Numbered from the stretch's first letter, positions 25,401 to 34,653 are shown. The stretch: DNA of 64,000 nucleotides from VFJQ01 sp044226525 (GCA_044226525.1 JBGAGV010000034.1:24070-88069); one strand, 5' to 3'. A program made the numbers and translations. The notes: a model not told the origin generated them from the letters alone.

Positions 25401-28382
25401 GTGATAGACGAGGTCGGGAATCGTCGAGGAGACTGGAGCGATCGAGACCACGGCACCGCCGCTGCTCGCGACGGGGTTGGCCGGGTCGAATGTGAACGTG
25501 TGCGTGCCCGCGGTTTCCTGCGAAGCTGCCAGGGTGAGCGTGCGGGTTAACGTGCCGTCGTCTGCCCGGACGAATTTCACTTTCACCGATCCACTCAGGG
25601 CGGCTTCGGGCAGCGTGAAGGTGACGGTGATCGAGTTGTTGACGAACGAGTCGGTCGCCGGGGCGGTGAGCGTCGGGGTGGCGGTGATGCCGGTTGTGAA
25701 ATTGAATCCGGTCGTCTGTTCCACGAGTCCGCTGCAGCCGTTGAAATAACCGCCGGCGGTGAATCCGCGTGCGCGCAGCTTCCCGATCTGGCCGTCGAGG
25801 CTGAGGCTGGTTAGTTGCCAGTTCGCCGTCGCGCCGACGCGCGTGCCGATGCCGAGCGGCGTCCACGTCGCGCCGTCGTCGAGCGACTTCTCGAACGTGA
25901 CGCCGGTCAGTTCTGTCGTGGAGCCACCCCGCTGCCATGACACTTGCGTCGCATCGGGCGCGGTGAGCGTCTGGGTGGCGGGATCATTAAAGACTCGGGC
26001 GAAGAACGAGCGCGGCACCGGCGAAGCGGCGCCATTCGGCTGGAGGGTGGTGAAGGCGCCTCCGAGTTGCACCTTGCCATCGTCCTGCAGCGTCACGCTG
26101 AGCGCGCCGTTGTTCAGGTTTGGATCGAAGTTCGCGTCGAGCGTGCCGCTGGCGTCCACGCGCGCGACGTGGTTGCGCGGCGTGCCCTGCACCGTGTCGA
26201 ATCCTCCCGTGAAGATCACCTTTCCATCCGCCTGTAAGGCGATGCTGTTGGTCTCGTAGATGGGCGCGTCGGGATCGAAGGAGTCGAGCGTTCCGTCGGC
26301 GTTGACTCGCGCGATGTGATTGCGCGGCGTGACGGCACCGCCGTTTGGCTGGAGCGCGTTGAAATCGCCGCTGAGCAGCACCTTGCCATCGGGCTGCGCC
26401 CGCGTGGCAAAGACGCGCACATTCGGGCTGGGATCGAAGCCCGGGTCCACCGTCCCGTCGTCATTTACGCGCGCAAAGTAGCGCCGCGAAATCGGCGAAC
26501 CCGCGGCATTCGGGTCGAGCGAGGTGAAGCCACCGCCGAGCAGCACCTTGCCATCGTCCTGCACTGCCGCGCCGAAGATGAAGTCGTTCGGATTCGGATT
26601 GAAGCTCGCGTCGAGTGTCCCGTTGGCGTTGAGCCGCGCGACATTGTGGCGGGCGGTGCCGAGGACCGAATTGAATACCCCCCACATCAGCAGCTTCCCA
26701 TCGGGCCGCGCGGCGAGGCCATACACGACACCGTCCACCTGCAGGTCGAAGCTCGCGTCGAGTGTGCCGTCGGCATTCAACCGTGCGACGTAGTTCCGCG
26801 CGGTGGGAGACGATGCGTTGTTCGGCTGGAGCGCGGTGAAGTAGCCCGAGATGACGATCTTCTCGTCCGGCAGCACCGCCACGCCATTGACCCGGCCGGC
26901 TGCGGGATCCTGGGAGCTGGTGTTTGGATCGAAGCCCGTGTCGAGCGAGCCATCGGCGTTCAGCCGCGCGATGTTGTTCCGCGGCACGCCGTTTACGGAT
27001 GTGAATACCCCGATGATGATGGTCTTCCCATCCGGCTGCTGCGCCGAGCCGATCACGATGGCGCCTGATACATCGGCCACCAATGAATCGATATCGCCCG
27101 GCGTTGTCTCGACCTGATAGCGCGCGACCGCGAAGTCATTGACTCCGCCGCCGGCGGCATTCGAGTAGCCCGCGACGACGATCTTCCCATCGCCTTGCAG
27201 CGCCATGCTTCCTCCTACGTCGTTGCCGCCGAAATCGGTCGTCGTCTTGCCCGTGCCATGGAAGCTCTCGTCCAGCGTGCCGTCGGCATGGTAGCGCGCG
27301 AGCGCAAAGTCGGAGACGCCGCCGTTCTGCGCGAAGCCTGCCAACACGATCTTTCCGTCGGACTGCACCGCCACGGCCTGGGCATTGTCGTCGCCGTTGC
27401 CGATGGCGGTGGTCACTTTCCCGGTGCCGTTGAAACTAGTGTCCAGCGCGCCGCCGCTCGTGTAGCGCACGAGCGCGAAGTCGGAGTTCGCGCCCGCTGA
27501 GGTGCTGCCTGCCACCAGGATCGTTCCGCCGCTGCCCAGCGCTACGCTCGCGCCGAAATCGTTGCCGTTGCCGATGGGCGTCGTCACAATCCCGCCGTCG
27601 CCGAAGCTGGCGTCGAGCACGCCAGCGGCGGTGAACCGGACCACGGCCACATCGTAATCGGTCCCGGTGTTGGAGTAGCCGGCTGCGACCACTTTCCCAT
27701 CGACCTGAACCACCAAACCGAGGGCCGCATCGTCGCCACCGATCGACGTTGTGGCGATGCCCCCGGTGCCAAAGCTCGGATCGAGCGCGCCAGTCGCCAG
27801 ATAACGCACTACGACGAAGTCGTTCCCGCCCGGTCCGGCATAGGTTCCCGCGACCACGATCTTCCCGTCCGTCTGCACGGCGGCAGCGAATGGGGAGTCG
27901 TTGCCGTTGCCGATGGGCGTAATCACTTTTCCCCCCGTGCCGAAGGTGGTGTCGAGCGCTCCGGTGATTTCGTAGCGCACGACTCCGAAGTCGTAATCGG
28001 ACCCGTTAAACACCTGACCCACGACCACGATCTTTTGATCAAGCGGCTGCACCGCCGCCCGCAGACCGTAGTCGGTGCTGCCACCGACATCGGTGGTGAC
28101 CTTGCCCGCAGTGCCGAAGTCCGGATCAAGTGCGCCGGTCGTGAGATAGCGGACCACGGCGAAGTTGTCGGGATTTCCATCGGTCGAACTCCCCACGACA
28201 AGGATTTTGCCATCGGCCTGCACCGCGACCCCTGTGCCGACGTCGTTGCCGGCCAGGGAGGTAATCAGCTTGCCGTCGATTCCGAAGCTCGGATCGAGAT
28301 CGCCGGGCGCGGCGTGGCTCGCAGTGAGGTTCAGCGCAGCCGCGAGCGCGGCGAGGGTGGAAAGAAGACGACGCGTGTGCAT
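22479..28382 (-). CDS. giant exported protein with delta-60, Ig-like and HYR repeats
   Basis: The start at 28382 gives a 1967-residue protein with a signal peptide (MHTRRLLSTLAALAAALNLT...SHA). Roughly residues 25-430 carry delta-60 repeats of the type GALDPSFGTGGK plus VQADGKIVVAG, and about 430-830 carry a second set (VARLNADGTLDASFDP). About 850-1370 hold several Ig-like modules opened by VTVDT. About 1390-1480 is a HYR-like module (VGSQTVTITGHDAAGNLTST). The C-terminal 480 residues resemble a repeat common in Verrucomicrobial surface proteins (FAKGKPAPG, GAKFKAFKGISIRDG). Such proteins form beta-propellers and are thought to act at the cell surface; no enzyme motif is seen. The upstream extension to 28466 is rejected because it precedes the signal peptide. 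Confidence 0.88.
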   Translation of the reverse strand: MHTRRLLSTLAALAAALNLTASHAAPGDLDPSFGIDGKLITSLAGNDVGTGVAVQADGKILVVGSSTDGNPDNFAVVRYLTTGALDPDFGTAGKVTTDVGGSTDYGLRAAVQPLDQKIVVVGQVFNGSDYDFGVVRYEITGALDTTFGTGGKVITPIGNGNDSPFAAAVQTDGKIVVAGTYAGPGGNDFVVVRYLATGALDPSFGTGGIATTSIGGDDAALGLVVQVDGKVVAAGYSNTGTDYDVAVVRFTAAGVLDASFGDGGIVTTPIGNGNDFGASVALGSGGTILVAGSTSAGANSDFALVRYTSGGALDTSFNGTGKVTTAIGNGDDNAQAVAVQSDGKIVLAGFAQNGGVSDFALARYHADGTLDESFHGTGKTTTDFGGNDVGGSMALQGDGKIVVAGYSNAAGGGVNDFAVARYQVETTPGDIDSLVADVSGAIVIGSAQQPDGKTIIIGVFTSVNGVPRNNIARLNADGSLDTGFDPNTSSQDPAAGRVNGVAVLPDEKIVISGYFTALQPNNASSPTARNYVARLNADGTLDASFDLQVDGVVYGLAARPDGKLLMWGVFNSVLGTARHNVARLNANGTLDASFNPNPNDFIFGAAVQDDGKVLLGGGFTSLDPNAAGSPISRRYFARVNDDGTVDPGFDPSPNVRVFATRAQPDGKVLLSGDFNALQPNGGAVTPRNHIARVNADGTLDSFDPDAPIYETNSIALQADGKVIFTGGFDTVQGTPRNHVARVDASGTLDANFDPNLNNGALSVTLQDDGKVQLGGAFTTLQPNGAASPVPRSFFARVFNDPATQTLTAPDATQVSWQRGGSTTELTGVTFEKSLDDGATWTPLGIGTRVGATANWQLTSLSLDGQIGKLRARGFTAGGYFNGCSGLVEQTTGFNFTTGITATPTLTAPATDSFVNNSITVTFTLPEAALSGSVKVKFVRADDGTLTRTLTLAASQETAGTHTFTFDPANPVASSGGAVVSIAPVSSTIPDLVYHVTLSYQDATGSPLASVTHTNVTVDTITQSPALLSYPQDDGVLGGQVTLSNFRSALNLNLPENAAPGSVVFTFKKGADEYVFTTTAAVAKKGSNFIIFSPTDPIGTGRLVFDGTNAVNLTAFATGPASIPDGGPYAVSYTYYDLAGNSPVTSNVATNVTVDTVTTTPTLTAPQGLTGSPINVDFMLPEEALAGSPKLIFTGTVTRTLFLSEALGTAGQHTFSFDPANPQTASDYVVGGSAIPDGTYTVKLAYRDFVSNAEAVSATTSVTIDTVLAAPTLTAPSGLSKSPIDVAFSLPESAKAGTVKLHFGSTTFTLASSQETAGAHSFSFPANDPTSAAQIASGAPLSDGTYAVTLTYQDILGNTATSSESSLTLDTVAAAITVTNPNPAIVAAGPLPDYRGQVTTDGSETISGYVQSPAQGATVGVGSQTVTITGHDAAGNLTSTQFAIVVRPAIAPSEVKFAKGKPAPGAGGLSGLPGSATMVTFGAPAIDDDGRLAFVGKYTSSVGKGTALFTDSACLARVGGNALGASPGIYKSFSDPVIDGGQVVTIASMNGVPKAGAAAVLRFDAGGVSDIVARTGEVAPDQDGNTPILGAKFKAFKGISIRDGAVAVFAQLSGGTGPEKGTPATDFGLWIKDGTNPLKLVFREGKSTVEIAQDDVRTIKTLVSFATGNGSPGQGRGWLTQAYGPTATALLTFTDKSQAVVIGFAGGFAQLLSLSGVSGGNGPVIPNVPTATFASYSFPASTDDYSAAFLASLTPSGGDITKANARGIFVTGSNGYVPLARVGTDSGINNGAKFSVLKDPVYARDHSVAFPATIKGGTAKGLAATTLWWRKGNDGDLTLLAQAGTAGGAPNDLPDGARWKSFPSLAIADNRGPLFSATLVPNKGGVKAADASGVWAMDFTGKLRTLFRTNDVLDLGNGVTRHVQSFSLLKATVGSKGVTRSFNATQKVVWLATFKEDKSQAIITTDVP

Positions 28383-28602
28383 GGCAGTAGGTCTTGGAAT
28401 TCCCGAGGGATGTGATCCGCCAGTCGAACCACACGCGAGGCTGGCAGAACTTACGCCAGCCGCCAACGCTTTTTAGCGCGGAAAGAGAGGTGAAGCAGAG
28501 GGAAATCGCAGCAGCGTTTTCTGCCGTCAGCGATTCCAAACTGCCGACAGCGAAGATGGCACCGAGGCGCGTGACAAAGCGCTGGGTCGCTCGGGTGGCG
28601 TC

Positions 28603-29751
28603 TTACAACCCGAGCAGCAGGCGCGCGGGGTTCTCGATGCAGTCTTTGATGCGGACGAGGAAAGTGACGGCTTCCTTGCCATCGACCACGCGGTGGTCGT
28701 AGCTGAGGGCGAGATACATCATTGGGCGGATGACGACCTGGCCTTTCTCGGCGATGGGGCGTTCCTGGATCTTATGCATGCCGAGGATGCCGCTCTGGGG
28801 CGGGTTGAGGATCGGCGTGCTGAGGAGCGAACCGTAGATGCCGCCATTGCTGATGGTGAAGACGCCGCCTTGCAGGTCCTCGATCTTGATTTTTCCTTCG
28901 CGCGCCTTGACCGCGTAATCGGCGAGAGCGCGTTCGATATCGGCGAAGCTCATCTTGTCGGCATCGCGGATGACCGGGACGACGAGGCCGCGTTCGGTGC
29001 CGACCGCGACGCCGATGTCGTAGAAATGGTTCTGCACGAGGTCGTCGCCATCCATGCGGCTATTGATCGCGGGCACGGCTTGAAGAGCGCTGACGGCGGC
29101 TTTGATGAAGAACGACATGAAGCCGAGCTTGATGCCATGTTCCTTGGTGAAGGCTTCCTGCATGTCGGCGCGCAGGCGCATGACGGCGGACATGTCGGCT
29201 TCGTTGAAAGTGGTGAGAATCGCGGCGGTGTGCTGCGCCATCACGAGCTGCTGCGCGATCTTGCGGCGCAGCGGGGAAAGGCGCTTGCGGGTGCTGCGGC
29301 CTTCGCTCGTCGCGGCAGGCACGTTTTCGGACACGACGCTCAGCGAGGTATTCGCGGCGGCGACCGCTTCGCTGATCGACGGAGCATGGGTGACGGCGGG
29401 AAGCTGCGCGGCCGGAGCGGCGGGCTTCGGTTCAGCCGCAGGCATGGCGGAGGGCAGCGCGGGCTTGCGCGGTTTCTCTTCGGCTGGTTTGGCCGCGGCG
29501 GGGGCTGGAGCAGCGCCACCTTCCTCGATCGTGGCGACCGTTTCGCCGATCTTCACATCTGTTCCGGCCTGCACCTTGATGCGCAAAACGCCGGGGCCTT
29601 CGGCCTGGATTTCGGAGGAAACCTTGTCGGTTTCCAAGGTGAGGAGGACGTCGCCGGCTGCGACGGTGTCGCCATCGTTTTTGTGCCAGACCGACAGCAG
29701 GCCGCTGGTGATGGATTCGCCGACAGATGGAATTTTGACTTCGAGACTCAT
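28603..29751 (-). CDS. sucB: dihydrolipoyl succinyltransferase (2-oxoglutarate dehydrogenase E2)
   Basis: E2 transfers the succinyl group from E1 to CoA in the TCA cycle. The ATG at 29751 begins the lipoyl domain (MSLEVKIPSVGESITSG) with lipoyl lysine K43 in ETDKVSSE. A long Ala/Pro linker follows. The catalytic acyltransferase domain starts at TRKRLSPLRRKIAQQLV and ends with the active-site signature YDHRVVDGKEAV. The protein is 382 residues, short for the family. No peripheral-subunit-binding (E3-binding) domain is recognisable between linker and catalytic domain. sucA lies upstream on the same strand, separated only by a glycosyltransferase gene; no lpd gene is in the window. Confidence 0.93.
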   Translation of the reverse strand: MSLEVKIPSVGESITSGLLSVWHKNDGDTVAAGDVLLTLETDKVSSEIQAEGPGVLRIKVQAGTDVKIGETVATIEEGGAAPAPAAAKPAEEKPRKPALPSAMPAAEPKPAAPAAQLPAVTHAPSISEAVAAANTSLSVVSENVPAATSEGRSTRKRLSPLRRKIAQQLVMAQHTAAILTTFNEADMSAVMRLRADMQEAFTKEHGIKLGFMSFFIKAAVSALQAVPAINSRMDGDDLVQNHFYDIGVAVGTERGLVVPVIRDADKMSFADIERALADYAVKAREGKIKIEDLQGGVFTISNGGIYGSLLSTPILNPPQSGILGMHKIQERPIAEKGQVVIRPMMYLALSYDHRVVDGKEAVTFLVRIKDCIENPARLLLGL

Positions 29752-29840
29752 GAAAAGGGTGTGCTTCAGCCCTGGAGAGGAACGGTTGTCATACAGTCGG
29801 CTGGGTGTCGCCGACAACTGCTTTCGTATCGGAGCCTGCT

Positions 29841-31643
29841 TCAGGGCTGACGATACGTCAGGCAGGTGAGGTTTCCCGGAGTGTGCTCCTGCAAGGTCGT
29901 GACGACCTGCCGTGCCATGGTAAACTCTTCGCGGTTGCTGAAAAACACCATGAGGAAAGGCGGCTGCAGGTAGTGCATCATCGACATGCGGACCGTCCAG
30001 GGGGGCTGTTCCGTTTTCAAGCCGTCGGCGACGTAACGCGAGATGTTGAAGTAGCGGTCGGTCGGTTCAAAAACGATGAGGCCGCAGGCGCCTTTCTCCA
30101 CCTTTTCCGGCAGGCTGGGCACGGCATCCATCGGCACTGCCAGCGTATTCAGGTTATTGCGCCTCCAGATGCTGAAGCGGCTCCACTCTTCCGGCGCGGT
30201 CCAATAGACCAGTTCCTCCTTGAAGAAATCGGCATATTGCGTGCGAAAGGCGAGGCGGCCGTCCACCAGACGGCAACTGAAATAGACGGTGGCCGGCCCG
30301 GCTTTTTGGGGAGGATGAAGTGAGAAGCGATCCTCGGGCAGGTAGTAGGTGGACTCTTCCCCGAAGATCCACGGCAGCAGGACGAAAGGCTGGCTGTCGC
30401 CGTAGCCATGCCTGGACAGGTCGCGCGCGATTTCGGCCAGTGCGGTGGAGTGTGTGGATGGAGACCGGTAGTCGCGCACACCCGGGAGCGCCAACGCGAT
30501 GGGCACCACGACGATCAAGGGAATGGCCCACCGCCACGGGCGCCTGCCGAGGAGTTGCCATGCCTGCATCAACCCGAACCACGAAAACACGATGAAGCAG
30601 CCGTAGGTGCGTGCGTAGGGCATCTTCTTGCCCGCGGCCACAAATCCTACCGTCAGGACGATGGCGATGAGGCACAGCGAGCCCATCCACTGCCGTCGCC
30701 ACGCTCCCCACATACACCCAGCCAGCCCGATCACAAACGCCGGCAACCACCAACCCGGCGCGAGAAAGTCGAACAGATTGATCTTCATCAACTCCTCCAG
30801 TGAGCGAACCGGCACGCCGTATTTCACCTGGGTTCGAATGATCTGCGGAAGTTCCGCGAGGATGAACAGGGCCAGAATCGAGAAGACGATCAGCATCTCC
30901 AGCATCCAGCGGCGCCATTGGGTCGCCGTGAGCAGCAGGGCCAGGTAGAGCGGCACGACCCACATCGTCAGCGTAGAAACGAGATTCAGGAAGATGAGGA
31001 CGGCGAGCGCTCCGGAAATGAAGTGGAGCCAGCTTCGCGACTGCCGCCGCAATTCCTGGATGACGGCGGTGTGCATCACGATGAGAAGCGCCGTTAAACT
31101 GTAGCCCCGGGCCGTCTGTCCGAAATACATGAAGTAGGGGTGGAAGATGGCCGCCGCGCCGATGGCTCCGGCCAGCCACAGGTTGCCGGTTTCCTTCCAC
31201 ACCAGCCAGCAAAGAGCCAGCGAGAGCGCAATCGAAGCGAGCATGGCCGGCATCCGGCACGCTTTGGCGCTCAGTCCGAAGACCGTCTGGGACGCCGACA
31301 CGGCGAGGCTGTGCACGACGTGATGGTTGGAGTTCCATGGGTTCAGGAACGCCTTGCCGACACCGCGAACGAGCCGTGCCCAGTTAACTTTCGGACGGGT
31401 CGCGTCGCGCTCCGCCGTCGAGTCGTAGCCGAAGGCCGAGTAGAGCTTGAGCGTGATGAGTTCATCGCTCTCCAGCGGCCGTTTCAGATTGGCGGTCCAG
31501 CGAATCCCGAACGCGGTGACGAACAGCCCAATCAGCACCAGCAGCAGCGCTTTGGGGGGGCGCGACCAGAGACGGGTGGGTTCTGGTGGCCTCGACTCGC
31601 CGGGGGAGGCGAGTTCGGCCGAGTCTGGCGGGGCTGTGGACAT
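29841..31643 (-). CDS. GT-C type membrane glycosyltransferase, PMT/ArnT-like
   Basis: The 600-residue protein has about ten hydrophobic segments (for example ALLLVLIGLFVTAFGIRW, MLASIALSLALCWLVW, MLIVFSILALFILAEL). After the first of these comes an acidic loop ESDELITLKLYS, which matches the catalytic loop of GT-C glycosyltransferases using lipid-phosphate sugars. A soluble C-terminal part of about 170 residues follows the last segment. It starts 18 bp after the sucA stop and ends about 90 bp before sucB, so it appears to sit inside the sucAB transcription unit. Acceptor and donor are unknown. The similarity is of fold and motif only. Confidence 0.75.
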   Translation of the reverse strand: MSTAPPDSAELASPGESRPPEPTRLWSRPPKALLLVLIGLFVTAFGIRWTANLKRPLESDELITLKLYSAFGYDSTAERDATRPKVNWARLVRGVGKAFLNPWNSNHHVVHSLAVSASQTVFGLSAKACRMPAMLASIALSLALCWLVWKETGNLWLAGAIGAAAIFHPYFMYFGQTARGYSLTALLIVMHTAVIQELRRQSRSWLHFISGALAVLIFLNLVSTLTMWVVPLYLALLLTATQWRRWMLEMLIVFSILALFILAELPQIIRTQVKYGVPVRSLEELMKINLFDFLAPGWWLPAFVIGLAGCMWGAWRRQWMGSLCLIAIVLTVGFVAAGKKMPYARTYGCFIVFSWFGLMQAWQLLGRRPWRWAIPLIVVVPIALALPGVRDYRSPSTHSTALAEIARDLSRHGYGDSQPFVLLPWIFGEESTYYLPEDRFSLHPPQKAGPATVYFSCRLVDGRLAFRTQYADFFKEELVYWTAPEEWSRFSIWRRNNLNTLAVPMDAVPSLPEKVEKGACGLIVFEPTDRYFNISRYVADGLKTEQPPWTVRMSMMHYLQPPFLMVFFSNREEFTMARQVVTTLQEHTPGNLTCLTYRQP

Positions 31644-31661
31644 TCGTCGCGATCCGCGCCG

Positions 31662-34424
31662 TCAGATAGTGAAGGCGCGCTCGACGAGGTTTTTTTGCTC
31701 GATGTCGCTGAGGCTCTTCGAACCAAGAGCCGGGCTGGCGGAGGGTTTGCGCCCGGCATACTGCAGCTTGCGATCGGCAAAGCCGGCCGCATCGAGCTGG
31801 TCGCGCAACCGGGGCATGATGAAATTCCATGCACCCATGTTTTGCGGCTCTTCCTGGCACCACACGAAGCGGGTCGTGTTGGGATACTTCGCGAGCTCGG
31901 CTTTGAGCGCTTCCTTGTTCAGCGGGTAGAGTTGCTCGACGCGCACGAGCGCCGTATCGCCGATCTTCTGCTCGGTGCGGAAGTTGATCAGGTCATAGAC
32001 CACTTTGCCCGAAGAGAAGATGACACGCTTGATCGCCTTCGCGTTGGTAACCGTCTCGTCGCCGATGATTTCGCGGAAACGGCCCTCGGTAAAGTCCTCC
32101 ACCTTCGACGCCGCGGCTTCGAGGCGCAGCATCGACTTCGGCGTCATGAGAATGAGGGGTTTTTTGAACTCCCGCTTCATCTGCCGCCGCAGCGCGTGGA
32201 AATACTGCGCCGGGGTGGAGAGATTGCAGACCTGGATGTTCTTCTCCGCGCAAAGCTGGAGGAAACGCTCGAGCCGGGCGCTGGAGTGCTCGGGACCCTG
32301 GCCTTCGTAACCGTGCGGCAGCAGCAGCACGATGCCGCTCACGCGCTGCCATTTCGACTCCGCGCTGGCGATGAACTGGTCGATGACGACCTGGGCGCCA
32401 TTGGCGAAATCACCGAACTGCGCTTCCCACAGGCAGAGCAGGCGAGGGTAGTTGAGCGAATAGCCGTAGTCGAAGCCGAGCACACCCTGCTCGCTGAGGA
32501 GCGAGTTGTAGATGCAGATGCGCGTGCCGCCCTCGTCGGCCAGAGCTTTCAGCGTGGACCAGCGTTCGCGCGTCTCGTCGTCGTAAAGGTAGGCGTGCCG
32601 TTGCGTGAACGTGCCGCGGCGGCAATCCTGCCCGCTCAAGCGCACCGGGATGCCTTCGAGCAGCAGGGAGCCGAACGCGAGCGCTTCGCCAAAGCTCCAG
32701 TCGAAGCCTTCGCCCTTCGCCATCACCTGCACGCGTTTATCGAGGAAGAAGCGCTTGAGCTTCGGGTTCGGATGGAAGCCGGGCGGCGGTGTCGTGATCG
32801 TTTTCACGATGTGCTCCAGCGTTTCCTTCGGCACCGACGTATCGACCGGGTTGTGATCGTAGTCGGGCTGTTGCACGGCGGTCGAACCGGTGAACTTGTC
32901 GCCCTTCAACGTCTTCGCTTCGTTCAACGCCGTTTCCAGTCGGCCGAGCAGTTCCTTGTCGAGCGCTTCCACTTCCTCGGGCGTCATCACGCCTTCGGAG
33001 ACCAGCCGCTGTTGGAACAGTTTGCCGATGCTGGCGTGGTCGCCGATCGCGTCATACATCGTCGGCTGCGTGTAGGCGGGTTCGTCCACTTCATTGTGCC
33101 CGTGGCGGCGGTAGCACACGAGATCGATCACCACGTCGCGCTTGAACTGCTGGCGGAATTCGAACGCCAGCTCTGCGCAGTAACGCACGGCCACCGGATC
33201 GTCGCCATTCACGTGGAAAATCGGCGCCTCGATCATCTTCGCCACGTCCGTGCAATACTGCGTCGAGCGCGCATCGGCGGGCAGGGTGGTGAAGCCGATC
33301 TGGTTGTTCACCACGATGTGGATCGTGCCGCCCACGCGATAGCCTTGGAGTTGCGACATGTTCAGCACTTCCGCCACCACGCCCTGGCCGGCGAAGGCGG
33401 CGTCGCCGTGAATCAGAATCGGCACCACGCGCGCCCGCTCCTCGGTGTCCTTGCGGATGCGCTGGCGCGCCCGCGCCATGCCCATCACGACTGGATTGAC
33501 GATTTCGAGGTGCGAGGGATTCGCCGACAGGCGCACTTCGACTTCCTGACCGCTCGGCTTGATCACCCGCGTGTTCAGGTAGCCGAGGTGATACTTCACA
33601 TCGCCATCGCCAAAGACGGATTCAGGGATGTAGTTCGGGTTAAATTCCTTGAGGAAGAGCGAGTAGGGTTTCTTGAGGAACTCGACGATGACCGCGAGGC
33701 GGCCGCGGTGCGCCATGCCCATGCACAGCTCTTCCACCTTGTAGTGCGGGCAATTTTCCAGCACCCCATCGAGGGCCGAGATCAGCGTCTCACTGCCTTC
33801 GACGGAGAACCGCTTCACCCCTTGGAAGCGGGTGTGCAGGAAGTTTTCGAACACCTCGACTTTCCGCAGGTGCCGCAGCATGCGCACCTTCGTCTTGGCA
33901 TCGACCGACCACTCTTCGCGGGTCTCGATCTTCTCGCGCAGCCAGTTCCGCACGCGCGGATTCTGAATGTGCATGAACTCGAAGCCGATGTTCGACGCGT
34001 AGATCGCCTCCAGCTTGGCGATCATTTCGCGCAGCCGCATCGGCTTGCCGCCGAGGAGGAATTTCGAGCTGACCGTGAACTCCAGGTCCTTGTCGCTGAA
34101 CCCAAACTCGCTCAGCTTGAGCAGGGGATTCTCCGGGCGCTGTTTGGCCAGTGGATCGGTGTGCGCGATGGTGTGACCCATGGTGCGGTAGCCGTAAACG
34201 AGCCCATCGACCCGGGTCTGAAAGGGCGTTTCCCCGGTGCTCGCCGCCGTATCCGGCGGGGTGGCGGTGGCGGCGCCATTGGTGGTCGGTTTCGTGCTGC
34301 CGAGCTCGAAACCCTCGAAGAAAGCCGCCCACGTCGGGTCCACCGTCGCCGGGTCTTTGCGCCAGGCGTCGTAGTTTTGGTCGATGAGTTGAGCGTTGAA
34401 TTGATTCGCGAAGAACAAAGCCAT
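31662..34424 (-). CDS. sucA: 2-oxoglutarate dehydrogenase E1 component
   Basis: E1 is the thiamine-diphosphate-dependent decarboxylase of the TCA-cycle complex. The 920-residue product starts with the E1 N-terminal segment FANQFNAQLIDQNYDAWRKD. It contains GMAHRGRL (about 236-243), the ThDP region HGDAAFAGQG (339-348), VVNNQIGFTT (372-381), CYRRHGHNEVDEPAYTQP, and a transketolase-like C-terminus (GEALAFGSLLLEG, LLLPHGYEGQGPEHSSARLE). The ATG at 34424 is preferred over a TTG at 34445, which would add seven residues. Length and motifs are normal. The gene is followed by a glycosyltransferase gene and sucB. Confidence 0.96.
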   Translation of the reverse strand: MALFFANQFNAQLIDQNYDAWRKDPATVDPTWAAFFEGFELGSTKPTTNGAATATPPDTAASTGETPFQTRVDGLVYGYRTMGHTIAHTDPLAKQRPENPLLKLSEFGFSDKDLEFTVSSKFLLGGKPMRLREMIAKLEAIYASNIGFEFMHIQNPRVRNWLREKIETREEWSVDAKTKVRMLRHLRKVEVFENFLHTRFQGVKRFSVEGSETLISALDGVLENCPHYKVEELCMGMAHRGRLAVIVEFLKKPYSLFLKEFNPNYIPESVFGDGDVKYHLGYLNTRVIKPSGQEVEVRLSANPSHLEIVNPVVMGMARARQRIRKDTEERARVVPILIHGDAAFAGQGVVAEVLNMSQLQGYRVGGTIHIVVNNQIGFTTLPADARSTQYCTDVAKMIEAPIFHVNGDDPVAVRYCAELAFEFRQQFKRDVVIDLVCYRRHGHNEVDEPAYTQPTMYDAIGDHASIGKLFQQRLVSEGVMTPEEVEALDKELLGRLETALNEAKTLKGDKFTGSTAVQQPDYDHNPVDTSVPKETLEHIVKTITTPPPGFHPNPKLKRFFLDKRVQVMAKGEGFDWSFGEALAFGSLLLEGIPVRLSGQDCRRGTFTQRHAYLYDDETRERWSTLKALADEGGTRICIYNSLLSEQGVLGFDYGYSLNYPRLLCLWEAQFGDFANGAQVVIDQFIASAESKWQRVSGIVLLLPHGYEGQGPEHSSARLERFLQLCAEKNIQVCNLSTPAQYFHALRRQMKREFKKPLILMTPKSMLRLEAAASKVEDFTEGRFREIIGDETVTNAKAIKRVIFSSGKVVYDLINFRTEQKIGDTALVRVEQLYPLNKEALKAELAKYPNTTRFVWCQEEPQNMGAWNFIMPRLRDQLDAAGFADRKLQYAGRKPSASPALGSKSLSDIEQKNLVERAFTI

Positions 34425-34578
34425 TGCCCGCCCAGCTTTGGCCAACTCCCGCCCGCGCGCAACGCTTCAGGTGATTTGGTTTTGGTGCGCCTTCCCCTCA
34501 GCCCATCACCGCCCTCCGCAGACCGCCCGGTCCTTCGTCCCGCCGCCGCCCGGGGGGAAAGTGCTCGGCCGCGACTGC

Positions 34579-34653
34579 CGGCACCACGACAACGCCCAAC
34601 GACCGCACTCGTCGCTTGGCTACCGCACGCCGTCCGAATGCGCGACCGCCAGT
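34579..34653 (+). pseudogene. IS3-family transposase C-terminal scar
   Basis: A short plus-strand frame reads HHDNAQRPHSSLGYRTPSEC. This matches the C-terminal signature of IS3-family integrase-core transposases (Y-N-x-x-RPHS-x-LGY-x-TP-x-E). Nothing else of the transposase is present. It lies in the 320-bp space between the SIR2-like gene and sucA, so an insertion element once stood at this boundary. Confidence 0.65.
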
